Positions 1 to 9,055 of a DNA stretch of 64,000 nucleotides are shown here, piece by piece. The notes beneath the pieces were generated by a model that searched no databases, was not told where the DNA came from, and saw only the letters and a list, made by a program, of their open reading frames with translations. Each line of letters opens with the position of its first letter. Position 1 is the stretch's first letter. This stretch comes from an uncultured Pseudomonadota bacterium (lineage in GTDB: Bacteria > Myxococcota_A > UBA9160 > PR03), in contig CAADGG010000063.1 in the NCBI GenBank assembly GCA_900696485.1, positions 61,786-125,785 on the forward strand. The letters run 5' to 3'. A program made the translations under genes and the position numbers.

Positions 1-567
1 GCAGGACTTGGCGAGCAGGATCGGCGCGGCGACGGCACGATTGCGGAAGCGCCCCCGGACAAAGGAGTGGGTCATGTGCCACGCGGCGACGTGCTCCTTC
101 AGATCCAGGTGCACCAGGGTTCCGAGGGCACCGGACGACACGATCTCGTGTACTTTGCGATAGAACGGCGTGTAGCGGAGCACGTGGCTGATCTGCAGCA
201 GGCATCCGGCTCGTTCGGCAGCCGTGACGACGCGCCAACACTCGGCCGCCGTCGGCGCGATCGGCTTCTCGAGCAGCAGATCGTAGCCGCGCTCGATGGC
301 GGCCAGCGCCGGCGCCACGTGCAGCGTGTCACTGGTGGCGAGGATCGCGAGATCGGCGAGACGGGGCTGCTCGAGGCACGCCGTCCAATCGTCGAAGCAC
401 TGCGCCGCCGCGATCCCATGCTCGTCGGCCGTGGCGTGGCGGCGTCCCGCATCGGGTTCGGCGACGGCGACGAGGCACAGCCGCTCCGGGTGCCGGCGCG
501 CCCACGCCGCATACACCGACCGGCCGCGGTTGCCGGCACCGACGAGCACGGCGGTCAGCGGCTTCAC
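1..567 (-). CDS. Gfo/Idh/MocA-family oxidoreductase, 3' part outside window
   Basis: This is the N-terminal 189 codons of an NAD(P)-dependent oxidoreductase; the rest lies to the left of base 1. A Rossmann fold is indicated by GAGNRG at residues 10-15. The family signature EKP follows at 100-102 ([10 protein letters not shown]), where the Lys is the usual catalytic or cofactor-contacting residue. The start is GTG at 567: a TAG stop lies only two codons upstream, and GGAAGGA is suitably placed as ribosome binding site. It is divergent from the ferredoxin gene at 588 with about 20 bp between them, so the promoters must overlap the coding edges. The substrate cannot be told from this half; most relatives act on sugars or inositols. 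Confidence 0.88.
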   Translation of the reverse strand, partial: MKPLTAVLVGAGNRGRSVYAAWARRHPERLCLVAVAEPDAGRRHATADEHGIAAAQCFDDWTACLEQPRLADLAILATSDTLHVAPALAAIERGYDLLLEKPIAPTAAECWRVVTAAERAGCLLQISHVLRYTPFYRKVHEIVSSGALGTLVHLDLKEHVAAWHMTHSFVRGRFRNRAVAAPILLAKSC

Positions 568-587
568 GTGCTAGTCCTTCCCGGCGC

Positions 588-1112
588 ATGAACGAGTCGA
601 GCGAAGAGTCCCCGAGTCCGGATACCGGAAGCGCGGAGGCCGGAAATCCGGAGGCCGGAAGCGCGGAGGCTGGGAGTCCGGAGGCCGCGCGGGAGGGTGC
701 CGTGCAAAGGAACGGCCCGGCCGAGAGCGGTCTCGAGCGGGCGGTGCGGACGCTGGGCATCGGGAGCTACAGCCGGCATCTCTTCCTCTGCACCCACGGT
801 GACTGCGCCCCGGATGAGCAGGCGCAGGCCTCCTGGCAGTTCCTCAAGCGGCGCCTCCGAGAACTCGGTCTCGAGCGGGCAGCCGGCGGAGTCTACCGGA
901 CCCAGGCGAACTGCCTGCGGGTCTGCCAGCAGGGGCCGATCGCCGTCGTCTATCCCGACGGCGTCTGGTACCGCGCCTGCACGCCGGCGAATCTCGAGCG
1001 GATCCTGCAGGAGCATCTGATCGGCGGCCGCCCGGTCGCCGCGCTCGCGTTTGCCGGCAATCCGCTGCCGAATCCCGCCCAGCCCCGACCGCCGGGACTC
1101 GAGAACCCGTGA
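588..1112 (+). CDS. thioredoxin-like (2Fe-2S) ferredoxin
   Basis: A 174-residue protein whose C-terminal two thirds match the thioredoxin-fold 2Fe-2S ferredoxin family. Cys68 and Cys73 lie in LCTHGDC and Cys109 and Cys113 in [10 protein letters not shown], followed by the typical VVYPDGVWY strand. These are soluble electron carriers; the partner is unknown. The first 45 residues are low-complexity Ser/Gly/Glu/Ala and are encoded by a 15-bp tandem repeat, so the true start could lie further in. The stop overlaps the GTG start of the PP2C-like phosphatase (GTGA), so the two are probably translationally coupled. Confidence 0.85.
   Translation: MNESSEESPSPDTGSAEAGNPEAGSAEAGSPEAAREGAVQRNGPAESGLERAVRTLGIGSYSRHLFLCTHGDCAPDEQAQASWQFLKRRLRELGLERAAGGVYRTQANCLRVCQQGPIAVVYPDGVWYRACTPANLERILQEHLIGGRPVAALAFAGNPLPNPAQPRPPGLENP
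627..686 (+). repeat. 4 x 15-bp tandem repeat in ferredoxin N-terminus
   Basis: Four consecutive 15-bp units of the form GGAARYSCGGAGGCC. Alternate copies are nearly identical (units 1 and 3, units 2 and 4), so the effective unit is 30 bp and encodes a ten-residue Gly/Ser/Ala/Glu/Asn/Pro repeat. The array sits upstream of the conserved ferredoxin domain, which suggests repeat expansion into the 5' coding end. Confidence 0.85.
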
Positions 1113-1903
1113 AGTCGATCCTGCTGCGCGGCCGGGACACCGTCGAGATCGGCGCAATCGACCAGGGCCACGCCGACGACGTCGCCGTGGCCCTCACCCG
1201 CGGCGGCGCACCGAAGCGCTATCCGTACGTCGATCCCAACGAGGACGCGGCCCTGGCCGCCCAGGGGGCGCACGGCTCGCTGATCGCGGTGGCCGACGGT
1301 CACTGGGGCGGTCTCGCGGCCGAACGGGCGCTCGAAGCGCTGCTTGCCGACGCGGCGCCGTGGCTCGATGGCGCGCCGCGCGCCGCCGATGCGTGGTACC
1401 AGGCGACGCTCGGCGCCCTCGTCGCGATCAACAACGAGGTGATCGCCGCGCGAGACGGGGACGAACGCTCGCGCACCACGCTCTCCTGGGCGCTGGCCAG
1501 ACCCGCCGAGAACCTGCTGGTCCACGCGTCGCTCGGCGACAGTCATCTGTTCGTGGTCGACCGCATCGTGGCCGCGGAGATCCCCCATGCGCGCAAGGCC
1601 ACCTTCCTCGGGGCCCGCACGCTGCGTGCGTCCGAGGCCGAGAAGCTCGGGGTGATCGGCGTGCAGCCACTCGATGCGCCGCTCGCGATCGTCGCCGTGA
1701 CGGACGGGCTGTCGGAGCATGCGATCGGTGTGGCGGATCCCGCCGGCGCCGTCCATGCCGCCGTCGCCGCCGCGGACGGCCACGCGCGCGGAGCCCGGGC
1801 GCTGGCCGCCGCGCGCGGCATCGTCGACGCGGCGCTCGCCGCGCATCGCGACCACGACGCCGGCGACAACGTCGCCGTCGTCATCACGTGGCTGGCCCGC
1901 TGA
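1109..1903 (+). CDS. PP2C-like protein phosphatase
   Basis: A 264-residue protein with the layout of the metal-dependent PP2C/SpoIIE-like phosphatase fold. VADGHWGG (Asp63-Gly64-His65) corresponds to the DGHGG metal motif, VTDGLSE is the central DG motif, and [10 protein letters not shown] near the C-terminus is the last metal-binding Asp-Asn pair. It would remove phosphate from Ser or Thr of an unknown partner in the cytoplasm. It starts with GTG and overlaps the ferredoxin stop by 4 nt. No cognate kinase is nearby. The N-terminal part is divergent, so the family is firm but activity is inferred. Confidence 0.75.
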   Translation: MKSILLRGRDTVEIGAIDQGHADDVAVALTRGGAPKRYPYVDPNEDAALAAQGAHGSLIAVADGHWGGLAAERALEALLADAAPWLDGAPRAADAWYQATLGALVAINNEVIAARDGDERSRTTLSWALARPAENLLVHASLGDSHLFVVDRIVAAEIPHARKATFLGARTLRASEAEKLGVIGVQPLDAPLAIVAVTDGLSEHAIGVADPAGAVHAAVAAADGHARGARALAAARGIVDAALAAHRDHDAGDNVAVVITWLAR

Positions 1904-2002
1904 CCCGGCTGGATCCGGCCCGACTGAATCCCGTGCTGGATCCCATGCCGGATCCCGTGCCCGACGCGCCGGATGCGGGACGCATCCGCCCCCCCCAGCG
2001 CG

Positions 2003-3445
2003 TCAGCCCGGCGCTGGACCGTCCGAGAACAGCGGCGGCCGCCGGTCGAACCACGGCCGCGCCTGTTCGCACTGCGCCGCGAGCCGCAAAAGGCGCGCCT
2101 CGTCGCCGAGCCTCCCGCACAGCTGTACGCCGATCGGCAACCCGGCCTCGTTCCAACCCAGCGGCAGCGAGATCGCCGGGGTCCCGGTGGCGTTGAAGAG
2201 CTGCGTGAAGCCGACCGTCTGCTCGAGATTGGCGAGCTGCGCCGTGAGATCCGCCGCGTCGAGGGCAAGCGCGCCGAGCGGCAGCGGAGGGGTCGCCATC
2301 GTGGGCGTCAGCAGCAGATCGAACTCCTGCAGGAAGCGCCCGAGCTGGCGCCCCAGCGCGTGGATGCCGCGCACGGCGGCCGCGTAGTCGGCGCCGCGCA
2401 ACGTCCTCCCCAGCGACACCAACACCCACGTGCCCGGCTCGACGTCGTCCTGCCGCAGCTCCCGGCCGAGTTCCGCAGCGCGCTGCTCGAGTACGGACAG
2501 CAGGTTCGACGCGATGATGGTGATCGTACTGCGCCGGAAGAGCTCGCGATCGACGGAGAACGGCACGTCCTCGACGTGATGCCCGAGGGATTCGAGCAGC
2601 CGGCCGGCGTCCTCGACCGCCGTCGTGCAGTCTGCGTGCACCGGTGCGCCGTTCCAGGTCCGGGTCTGCAGCGCGATCCGGAGCCGTCCCGGGGCCGCAC
2701 CGACCTCGTCGAGAAAGGCGCGTGCGGGGGCCGGCGCCACGTACGGCGCCCCGATGTCCGGGCCGTGCGTCGCGTCGAGCAGCGCCGCGCAGTCGCGGAC
2801 GCTGCGCGTCACTGCGTGGACCTGGCTCATGCCGCTCCAGCCCTCGCCGACTTCGGGTCCCATCGGCGTACGGCCGCGGCTCGGCTTGAGGCCGACGAGG
2901 CCACAGCACGAAGCGGGGATCCGGATCGATCCGCCGCCGTCGCTGGCATGCGCCCACGGCACGATCCCGCCCGCCACTGCCGCGGCGGCGCCGCCGGACG
3001 AGCCGCCCGCCGTGCGCTCGGGATCCCACGGGTTGCGGGTCTTGCCGAACAAGCGGGACTCACTGGTCGTCGTGATGCCGAACTCGGGTGAGTGGGTCTT
3101 GCCGAAGAGCACCAGACCCGCGGCCCGAACGCGCACGGTCATCTCGGCGTCGGCGTCCGGGACGAAGTCGGCGAACAGGCTGCAGCCGTTGGTCGCGCGT
3201 ACGCCCCGCACATTCGCGTACAGATCCTTCATCAGGTACGGAACCCCGCGGAAGGGACCGGCCGGCAGGCCGGCGTCGATCGCTGCCCGCGCCTGCTCGA
3301 CGATCGGGATCACCACGGCATTCAGCGTGTGATCGCGCTCCGCCATCCGTGTCACGGCGGCGTCGAGCAGCTCGCCGGGCTTGACGTCGCCGCGGGCGAC
3401 GAGTTCCGCGAGACCCAGGCCGTCATAGCGTTCGTAGTCGTTCAT
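2003..3445 (-). CDS. amidase (amidase-signature family)
   Basis: A 480-residue amidase-signature hydrolase with the full Ser-cisSer-Lys triad: Lys73 in LMKDL, cis-Ser149 in TAGGSSGG and nucleophile Ser173 in DGGGSIRIPAS. The 24-residue Ser-Ser spacing is standard. It hydrolyses a carboxamide to acid plus ammonia; the substrate is not evident. No GatB or GatC partner is adjacent, so a role in tRNA amidotransfer is unlikely. It converges with the PP2C gene across a 100-bp gap rich in GGATCC-like repeats. The start is ATG at 3445. Confidence 0.9.
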   Translation of the reverse strand: MNDYERYDGLGLAELVARGDVKPGELLDAAVTRMAERDHTLNAVVIPIVEQARAAIDAGLPAGPFRGVPYLMKDLYANVRGVRATNGCSLFADFVPDADAEMTVRVRAAGLVLFGKTHSPEFGITTTSESRLFGKTRNPWDPERTAGGSSGGAAAAVAGGIVPWAHASDGGGSIRIPASCCGLVGLKPSRGRTPMGPEVGEGWSGMSQVHAVTRSVRDCAALLDATHGPDIGAPYVAPAPARAFLDEVGAAPGRLRIALQTRTWNGAPVHADCTTAVEDAGRLLESLGHHVEDVPFSVDRELFRRSTITIIASNLLSVLEQRAAELGRELRQDDVEPGTWVLVSLGRTLRGADYAAAVRGIHALGRQLGRFLQEFDLLLTPTMATPPLPLGALALDAADLTAQLANLEQTVGFTQLFNATGTPAISLPLGWNEAGLPIGVQLCGRLGDEARLLRLAAQCEQARPWFDRRPPLFSDGPAPG

Positions 3446-3511
3446 CGGGTCTCCCTCCAGCGCGATGCCGGATCATAGTCGACGACGGCGGGCTCCGCGC
3501 CGAAGCCGGTT

Positions 3512-3823
3512 TCAGCCCGGCCGGCCTCGCAGACGCTCGCGCACGCTCGCGACCTTCTCGTCCATGTGGGCGGGTCGATCGCGGCGCTCGTCCACCTTGA
3601 TCACGGTGCTCACACGCGCCGCGCCAGCCGCGAAGACGGCTTCCTGCATGCGCAGGATCAGCTCGAAGATCTCGGCCAGATCGCCCTCCAGCGTCGTGAA
3701 CATCGGGCCGATCTCGAAGCGCACGCGTTGCTGGGCTTCCAGCACGCGCAGCGCCTCGGCGACATAGGCGCCCACACTGACACCGGACCCGGTCGGGGCC
3801 ACGCTGACGGCGACGATGGCCAT
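3512..3823 (-). CDS. MTH1187/YqgV-family thiamine-binding protein
   Basis: A 103-residue protein matching the MTH1187/YkoF-like family. It begins MAIVAVSVAPTGSGVS and contains the family's FEIGPMFTTLEGD segment and VIKVDERRD near the end. Characterised relatives form ferredoxin-fold oligomers and bind thiamine or related pyrimidines. Length is normal for the family. It lies between the amidase and the LCAT-like hydrolase on the same strand, about 69 bp from each, so it may share a transcript. Confidence 0.85.
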   Translation of the reverse strand: MAIVAVSVAPTGSGVSVGAYVAEALRVLEAQQRVRFEIGPMFTTLEGDLAEIFELILRMQEAVFAAGAARVSTVIKVDERRDRPAHMDEKVASVRERLRGRPG

Positions 3824-3892
3824 GTTCGCTCCTCTCGCGGTCGAAGGGTCCTGCGGTCCGGTGGCTCCGGTGGGCCCGCTGGCGGGCCGTCC

Positions 3893-5242
3893 TCAGCCTC
3901 GCGCATCCTCGCGCTCGAGTCCCGCGATCGGCGGCGTCCACGCCTCGGGGTCGGCCAATGCGGGCGACGGCCGCCCCCAGCAGCCGCGCCGTCGCACCCC
4001 TTCGAAATGGCTCGCCACCAGCCGGTGGACCAGGTTCATCTTGGGCAGCAGGCCATGGAAGCCGCCCAGGAAATCCGCCGCCAACAGCCGATCTCCCAGC
4101 TCCCAGCTCCCGAAATCCTCGGGCGCCACGCACACCAGCGACTCGGCCGGCAGGAACTGCGGCTCGGCCCCGCGATACGGCACGGTGCCGTCGCCGGTCA
4201 GCACGGCGTCCCCTCCGGCGACCCGCCACTCGTCGAGCTGATCGCGCTGCGTGAGATGCAGCTCCGCGGAGTCGCCACGCTCGCGGATCCGCACCCGCAC
4301 ACGCGTTGCGCGCCCCACGCCGACGACACACAGCCAATCCTCCGCTGCGAGACCGACCGCGCCGAGATCGAGGCGCTCGAGTCGGCGCCGGTGACGCGCG
4401 GCCTCGTCGAGCAGGGCTTCGAGCAGCGCCTGCGCCTGCTCGCGACGCCCGGTCGGCTCGAGCCCGTGGCGCCGGATGAACTCGGCGAGCGTCGCGACGA
4501 CGCTGCGCTGCCAGCGGCCGGGATCGAAGAAGGAGCTGCCGACGACGCGTTCGGCTTCATCGATCAGGCAGCCGCGAAACTTCGGTGCGAGATGGTAGAG
4601 CGCCGGTGTCAGGCGCGCGGCCTCGCGATCGCGCGACGACGGCAGCCCGGGACCCAGCTCGGCGAGGCCGGTCGTGATCTTCACGACGGCCTCGAGCGAG
4701 CCGCGGAACGGGCTTCCGAGCGACGCCACCTTGCCGACCTGCGCGCCACCGCCACGCGCGAGCAAGCCGGCGATCACGAGCCCGCCCATCGAGTGCCCGA
4801 CCAGATTGACGCGCGGGTCATCCGCGTAGCCAACCTTGTGGTAGTGCGGCAGCAGCGCGGTGCGCCCGATCACCTCGTCGACGAACTCTGCGAGCTGCGT
4901 CTCACTGCGCGCCAGCGGTTGCCGCCAGTCGTAGGCGAACGGGAACACCGGCGTCGGCTGGTCTTCGCGGGGCGAGAGGTCGTGCCGCAGCTCCCGGATC
5001 AGCTCTCGGTACGGAAGTCCGAGCACCTGGTCCGCACGCACGCGGGCCGGCTCGCGCAGCTCGTAGCGCCGATCGTCGGGGTGTAGCGTCACCCGCTCGT
5101 AGTCCTTGCGCACGAGCGACCAGACGAGCTCCGGATCCACCTGGTATTCGTCGCGCAGGCTGCTGGCGGTGATGCCGGGCACGACGATCACCGGATGGAC
5201 GAGCCCACCGTGCACGCCGCGACCGGCCCGTCTGGCGGCCAT
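3893..5242 (-). CDS. LCAT-like alpha/beta hydrolase (lipase/acyltransferase)
   Basis: A 449-residue alpha/beta hydrolase resembling the lecithin:cholesterol / phospholipid:diacylglycerol acyltransferase group. It has an early VIVVPGITASSL segment, the FPFAYDWR motif (about residues 100-107) and the nucleophile elbow GHSMGG with Ser151. No signal peptide is visible, so it is probably cytoplasmic or exported in another way. Likely substrates are ester lipids; whether it acts as lipase or acyltransferase cannot be decided from sequence. ATG start at 5242. Confidence 0.78.
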   Translation of the reverse strand: MAARRAGRGVHGGLVHPVIVVPGITASSLRDEYQVDPELVWSLVRKDYERVTLHPDDRRYELREPARVRADQVLGLPYRELIRELRHDLSPREDQPTPVFPFAYDWRQPLARSETQLAEFVDEVIGRTALLPHYHKVGYADDPRVNLVGHSMGGLVIAGLLARGGGAQVGKVASLGSPFRGSLEAVVKITTGLAELGPGLPSSRDREAARLTPALYHLAPKFRGCLIDEAERVVGSSFFDPGRWQRSVVATLAEFIRRHGLEPTGRREQAQALLEALLDEAARHRRRLERLDLGAVGLAAEDWLCVVGVGRATRVRVRIRERGDSAELHLTQRDQLDEWRVAGGDAVLTGDGTVPYRGAEPQFLPAESLVCVAPEDFGSWELGDRLLAADFLGGFHGLLPKMNLVHRLVASHFEGVRRRGCWGRPSPALADPEAWTPPIAGLEREDARG

Positions 5243-5289
5243 CGGGACCTCCTCGCCTCATACCCGTAGCGGGCGCCGGCAAAGATCGC

Positions 5290-5325
5290 GAATCAGTGTC
5301 GGAATCAGCGTCGGAATCAGTGTCG
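5290..5325 (-). repeat. 3 x 12-bp tandem repeat
   Basis: Three copies of GAATCAGYGTCG (+ strand) lie between the PEP-CTERM gene end and the start of the LCAT-like gene. They may fall in the LCAT-like gene's promoter or 5' leader. Confidence 0.85.
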
Positions 5326-5329
5326 GAGC

Positions 5330-5360
5330 GAAGCCGCGTGCACCCGCTGCACGCGGCTTC
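5330..5360 (-). terminator. 13-bp perfect hairpin downstream of the Fap-like operon
   Basis: Perfect inverted repeat GAAGCCGCGTGCA / TGCACGCGGCTTC with a 5-nt loop, about 75 bp past the stop of the last operon gene (5433). No T-run follows on either strand, so intrinsic termination is uncertain; 3'-end stabilisation or Rho-assisted stopping are alternatives. Confidence 0.5.
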
Positions 5361-5432
5361 CGGAGCTCCGCGGTGCGATCACGACGACCGGCCGGACCCC
5401 CGTGACCCGTGAGATCCGGCCGGCGAGGCGCG

Positions 5433-6074
5433 TCAGCGTCGCCTGCGAGCCGCGCGTGCCGCCAGCATCCCAAGCACCAGCGCGGCACCGGCCCGCGACG
5501 CCAGCACACCCGGCTCGGGGACGGCGACGATCCGCAACACGAAGCCCGTCGCCGCGAGCTGCGAGATGTCGATCTCCCAGTCGACGGCGCCCGGCACCTC
5601 CGGGTCGAGAGCGCCGATCTCGAGCAGATCGGTGGGTGGCAGCGGCGGGGCGGGCGAGAGCCGCGCGAGTTCAGCCTCCGGCGACATCACGGTGACCGGC
5701 TCGAAGTCGAAGTTGCGCACCGTGCCGATCGTCTCGAAGCGTGCGCCGCCCGAGAGCTGCAACTCGACCTGGGCAAAGTCGATCTCTTCGCCTTCGACCA
5801 GGTACGAATCGTTGAACAGGAACGCCCGGAAGATCAACGTGCCGTTGCTCCGCTCGCCGGCGGAGGTCTGGACCTCGAGTCCGACATTCGCCGCCCCGAG
5901 CAGCGACAGATCGAACTCAAGCGTTCCGAGGTCCGAGAAATCGCCACACTCGGCAATGCCCGGGTCGAGGGCGGTGCAGTTGTCGACCTCGGCGGCGCGT
6001 ACGGCTCCCGCCGCGAGCAGAGCCAGGCTCATCGCGGCGGTCGCAAGATGGACGCGCGCGGCGAGGCCGGGCAA
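5433..6074 (-). CDS. PEP-CTERM anchored secreted protein, last gene of the Fap-like operon
   Basis: A 213-residue secreted protein with an N-terminal signal peptide (VHLATAAMSLALLAAGAVRA) and a C-terminal sorting signal VPEPGVLASRAG, a hydrophobic stretch, then ARAARRRR. Proteins of this type are cut by an exosortase and moved to the cell surface. The start is placed at TTG 6074: it gives a complete signal peptide and GGAGG lies 6 nt upstream, whereas longer readings run into the previous gene. Only 20 bp separate it from the beta-barrel gene, so it is co-transcribed with the amyloid system. The body has no recognised domain; Cys residues near 35-45 may pair. Confidence 0.8.
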   Translation of the reverse strand: MPGLAARVHLATAAMSLALLAAGAVRAAEVDNCTALDPGIAECGDFSDLGTLEFDLSLLGAANVGLEVQTSAGERSNGTLIFRAFLFNDSYLVEGEEIDFAQVELQLSGGARFETIGTVRNFDFEPVTVMSPEAELARLSPAPPLPPTDLLEIGALDPEVPGAVDWEIDISQLAATGFVLRIVAVPEPGVLASRAGAALVLGMLAARAARRRR

Positions 6075-6094
6075 GGTGCACCTCCCTCGAACCC

Positions 6095-7402
6095 TCAAAG
6101 ATGCGGGAACTCGTACGGAAGCCGGAGCGGAACCGACAGTTCGACCTGGAAGTCCGGCGCGTCTTCGGTGATGCCGAGCCCGACGTTCAGGTTGACCGTG
6201 GTCATCGGACTCATGCGGTAGCTGCCGCCGAGGAAAAGTCGCGCCACGTTGAGATCCGAGCCGACGATCCGGCGACGCTCTCCGTTGGCCTCCTGATACG
6301 TGAAGTCCGTGAGGCTGTGCTGAAGCGACATCGTGAGCGCAAGCCGCTCGTTCAGCGCCATCGCGAGGCCGACGCTGTACTCGACCGAGTCCCCGTAGTC
6401 GATCGTGCCGACCTGGTTGCCGAAATCGTTCTTGATGTCCCACAGATAGCGGATACTGCCGAAGACCACGGCGGGGTCCAACGTGCGGACGAAGGTCAAA
6501 CCGCCCGAGAGTCCCCACGTGCCGAGGCCGAGCGGAAGCTCGTTGTCGCCCACCTCGAACGGATCCTTCCCGGTCGGCGCCTTGACCTGCAGGTTCAGCA
6601 CCGTGTCGGGCCACCAGCGATTCTGATACAGGAGCTGCGAGAAGAGGCCGAACTGGACGTCGCCGATGCCGTTGCCGCTGATGTAATCGAGATCCTGGCG
6701 CTGTTCATCGCCGACGTCGCTCGCAAAGCGATCGGTCCGCCACGCATAGGGGATGTTGACTTCGAACTCGAAGCGCCTGTGAAGTCCGTAGCGCAGGTCC
6801 ACGGCGGGCGAGAAGACATCACGATCGATGCTCTCGACGCCGATGCGGCCGATGAAGATCGCATCGAGGAACTGGACGCCCGAGAGGTCGAGCAGATCGC
6901 GAGAGCTGTTCGTGTACTGGAAGCTCGGCTCCACGACGAGCTGGCCAGCCGGAACGAGAACGCCGCCCTGCCGCTCGAGGATCGCGCGTTCGGCCTGGAA
7001 GCGGCGCTGCGCCTCCTTCTCCCGGCCGACCTCCGGCGAGCCCTCCGTGCCCTGCCCGGTCGGCTCGGCCTGCGCGACGCGCGGGCCGGCAGCCACCGAC
7101 GCCGGAGCCCCCGGTGTCGGCGTCCGGACGACCGGAGGCGGCGCCGAGCCCGGCCGCGTCACCGTCTCGCCCCCGAGCCGCTGCTCCACCGCGGCCAGCG
7201 CTTCGCGTAGTTCTTCGAGCTGACGCAAAGCCGCGTCGCGACTGCCTTCCAGTTCGGCAACTTTGCGACGGAGCTCCTGGACCTCGGCATCGAGCGGGCC
7301 CGACTTCGCAGCGCCGGCGAGCACGGTCACCGCAACGGCTACGGTCACGGTTGCGGTTGCGGTCACCGAAAGGATCCGCCGTACGACACGTTTTTGTTTC
7401 AC
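6095..7402 (-). CDS. FapF-like outer-membrane beta-barrel exporter with N-terminal coiled coil
   Basis: A 435-residue outer-membrane protein with a signal peptide (residues 1-32), a coiled coil of Leu/Glu/Arg heptads (about 38-78), a Pro-rich linker (about 80-130), then a predicted beta-barrel of alternating hydrophobic strands ending in ...VPLRLPYEFPHL. This order, coiled-coil plug before a barrel, is that of FapF, the pore that secretes Fap amyloid subunits in Pseudomonas. It lies directly after the other Fap-like genes. The barrel also resembles generic MetA-pathway transporters, so the assignment rests on architecture plus neighbours. Confidence 0.72.
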   Translation of the reverse strand: MKQKRVVRRILSVTATATVTVAVAVTVLAGAAKSGPLDAEVQELRRKVAELEGSRDAALRQLEELREALAAVEQRLGGETVTRPGSAPPPVVRTPTPGAPASVAAGPRVAQAEPTGQGTEGSPEVGREKEAQRRFQAERAILERQGGVLVPAGQLVVEPSFQYTNSSRDLLDLSGVQFLDAIFIGRIGVESIDRDVFSPAVDLRYGLHRRFEFEVNIPYAWRTDRFASDVGDEQRQDLDYISGNGIGDVQFGLFSQLLYQNRWWPDTVLNLQVKAPTGKDPFEVGDNELPLGLGTWGLSGGLTFVRTLDPAVVFGSIRYLWDIKNDFGNQVGTIDYGDSVEYSVGLAMALNERLALTMSLQHSLTDFTYQEANGERRRIVGSDLNVARLFLGGSYRMSPMTTVNLNVGLGITEDAPDFQVELSVPLRLPYEFPHL

Positions 7403-7442
7403 GATTCGATCTTACTCCCGGCGGCTGGTCAGCGTCAAGCAA

Positions 7443-8036
7443 CTAACGAGCAGGGAATCCGAGAATCCGGCTGCGCACGGCATCGACGTTCTGTGCGGTC
7501 GCCTCCAGCACGACGAGATTGATCGAGAGCTGGGAGGCGATGTTGTTGGCGTTGCCGGGAACCTGGGTGATCAGGAATGCACCGCGAGCGTTGTCGAAGG
7601 CGGGACCGACCTGGGCCTGGACCCGGAAGCCCTCCCCCGTCGCGTTGTCGCGGACGACGACCGGGTTCCTCCCGACGAGTGAGCCGCCCTCGATCGGGGC
7701 GGGAGTCCCCCGTTCGCGCCCCCGCGCGCCCTCGAAGCTCAGGCTGCCGGTCTCGCCGTCGAAGCCCACGTCCACCTGCAACCGACCGTCGACCGCTCCG
7801 TCCACCTCGGCGAAGCCGGAAAAGGCCACGGAGAAGTAGAAGCCGGCGAACATGCCGCGCAGATCGTCGAGTTCCTCCTCGTGCAGTTCCACGGCGGCGT
7901 CGGCCGGGAGGCCGGTGAACGCCTGCAGATCCTCACCGAGCAGATCGGCCGCCTGACCCGGTGGCGCACCGAGAATCACGATGAGCAGGCAGGCCAACCC
8001 GCGGACCGACAAGCTACACGACTGCTTGACGCTCAT
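7443..8036 (-). CDS. small secreted Fap-operon protein with one degenerate amyloid-type repeat
   Basis: A 197-residue protein with a signal peptide ending near GAPPGQAADLL (residues 25-33). A short motif LHEEELDDLRGMF at 51-63 resembles leader sequences cut by C39 peptidases. GAFLITQVPGNANNIASQ (about 152-169) looks like a single worn copy of the NQ repeat of the large subunit. It could be a minor subunit, nucleator or chaperone of the fibre, comparable in position to FapB or FapE. Start ATG 8036 has AAGGACAGGA upstream. It lies 40 bp before the barrel gene. Confidence 0.6.
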   Translation of the reverse strand: MSVKQSCSLSVRGLACLLIVILGAPPGQAADLLGEDLQAFTGLPADAAVELHEEELDDLRGMFAGFYFSVAFSGFAEVDGAVDGRLQVDVGFDGETGSLSFEGARGRERGTPAPIEGGSLVGRNPVVVRDNATGEGFRVQAQVGPAFDNARGAFLITQVPGNANNIASQLSINLVVLEATAQNVDAVRSRILGFPAR

Positions 8037-8184
8037 GGTCCTGTCCTTTCCCACCCCATCCTGACTGTCCTTCTGACCGTCTCTTCCCCGACTGTCTATC
8101 CGTCTGTTCGTTCCGTCTGTTGGTTCCGCCCTCGTGCTGGCCGTTCGGGCGTTGGGCGGTCGCCGGTTTCGTAGCGCTCGAACG

Positions 8185-8916
8185 CTAGAACTCCCGGAGG
8201 CTGAAGCGGATCTCTCGGAGTGCGAACACATCGAGCTCTCGCACCAGATGGACCGGAGCCGTCCGGTCCGCAACCAGCATCTCGAGCGGCGACGGCGACG
8301 TCCCGTCCCGCTCCGCCGCCACGAAGAAGACGATGCCCTCCCAGTCCTCGACGAACTCGTCGAATCCCATCTCGCGCGTGCCGAGCGCCGGATCCGCCAG
8401 ATACACGATTCCGTCGCGAGCTCCCTTCAACACGACGAAGTGCAGATAGCCACGCGTGTTGATCAACGTGATCGACGGAATCGCGAGCCGCTCGAGGACT
8501 TCGGGCTTGATGCGAAAACCCTTGGTCTCGAAGCCGCGCCGGTCGGCATAGTGCTTGAGATCGAGCAGCGAGAATCCCTCGCGCTGGATCCGCTCGACAT
8601 CGCCGATCTTCAGCATCTCGAGCACGACGTCGGCTTCCTCGATCGGCTCGTCGTAATGGAACTTCAGCAACGTCGCGAGCGCCGCCGCACCGCAGCTGTA
8701 GTCGAGTTTCTGCGGCACGATGTTGCGAAAGCGGCGCTCGCGGACGCTTTCGACCTGGGTCCGCAGGGACATGCTCCCGAAGCCAGTCGGGAGATCGTAC
8801 GCCGCATCGCCCGGCGGCAGCGGCCACATGCATCCGGCCAGCAACCCGGCCCCGGCCAGTGACCAGGCGCCCCCGATCACCAGGCGACGGAGGGAACACG
8901 ACAGCGCACGAGCCAT
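8185..8916 (-). CDS. FapD-like C39-family cysteine peptidase lipoprotein
   Basis: A 243-residue papain-like C39 peptidase. The catalytic Cys75 is in LDYSCGAAALATLL, His159 in GYLHFVVLKG and Asp175 in ADPALGTRE. The N-terminus carries a lipobox (GAGLLAGC, Cys29), so it is probably a lipid-anchored periplasmic enzyme. Start ATG 8916 is preferred over ATG 8937 because GGAGG lies 9 nt before it. C39 peptidases cut leader sequences after double-glycine-type motifs, and FapD is the C39 member of Fap operons. Its likely targets are the neighbouring secreted subunits. Confidence 0.75.
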   Translation of the reverse strand: MARALSCSLRRLVIGGAWSLAGAGLLAGCMWPLPPGDAAYDLPTGFGSMSLRTQVESVRERRFRNIVPQKLDYSCGAAALATLLKFHYDEPIEEADVVLEMLKIGDVERIQREGFSLLDLKHYADRRGFETKGFRIKPEVLERLAIPSITLINTRGYLHFVVLKGARDGIVYLADPALGTREMGFDEFVEDWEGIVFFVAAERDGTSPSPLEMLVADRTAPVHLVRELDVFALREIRFSLREF

Positions 8917-9006
8917 GGATCGCTTCCTCCGTTGCATTGCCGCGCGAAGCCTCTCGATGCCAGCAGGTCGACCGGGGACGCCGCAGCGCCCCCGGTCTCC
9001 TGCCAG

Positions 9007-9029
9007 AGCCGGCGCGTGACCCGCCGGCT
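9007..9029 (-). other. 8-bp hairpin between amyloid gene and peptidase gene
   Basis: AGCCGGCG / CGCCGGCT with a 7-nt loop, just downstream of the amyloid-subunit stop. No T-run follows. It could act as a partial block that keeps the first gene's transcript in excess over the downstream genes. Confidence 0.4.
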
Positions 9030-9055
9030 GCTGCCCGAGGACCAGACCGACTGCG

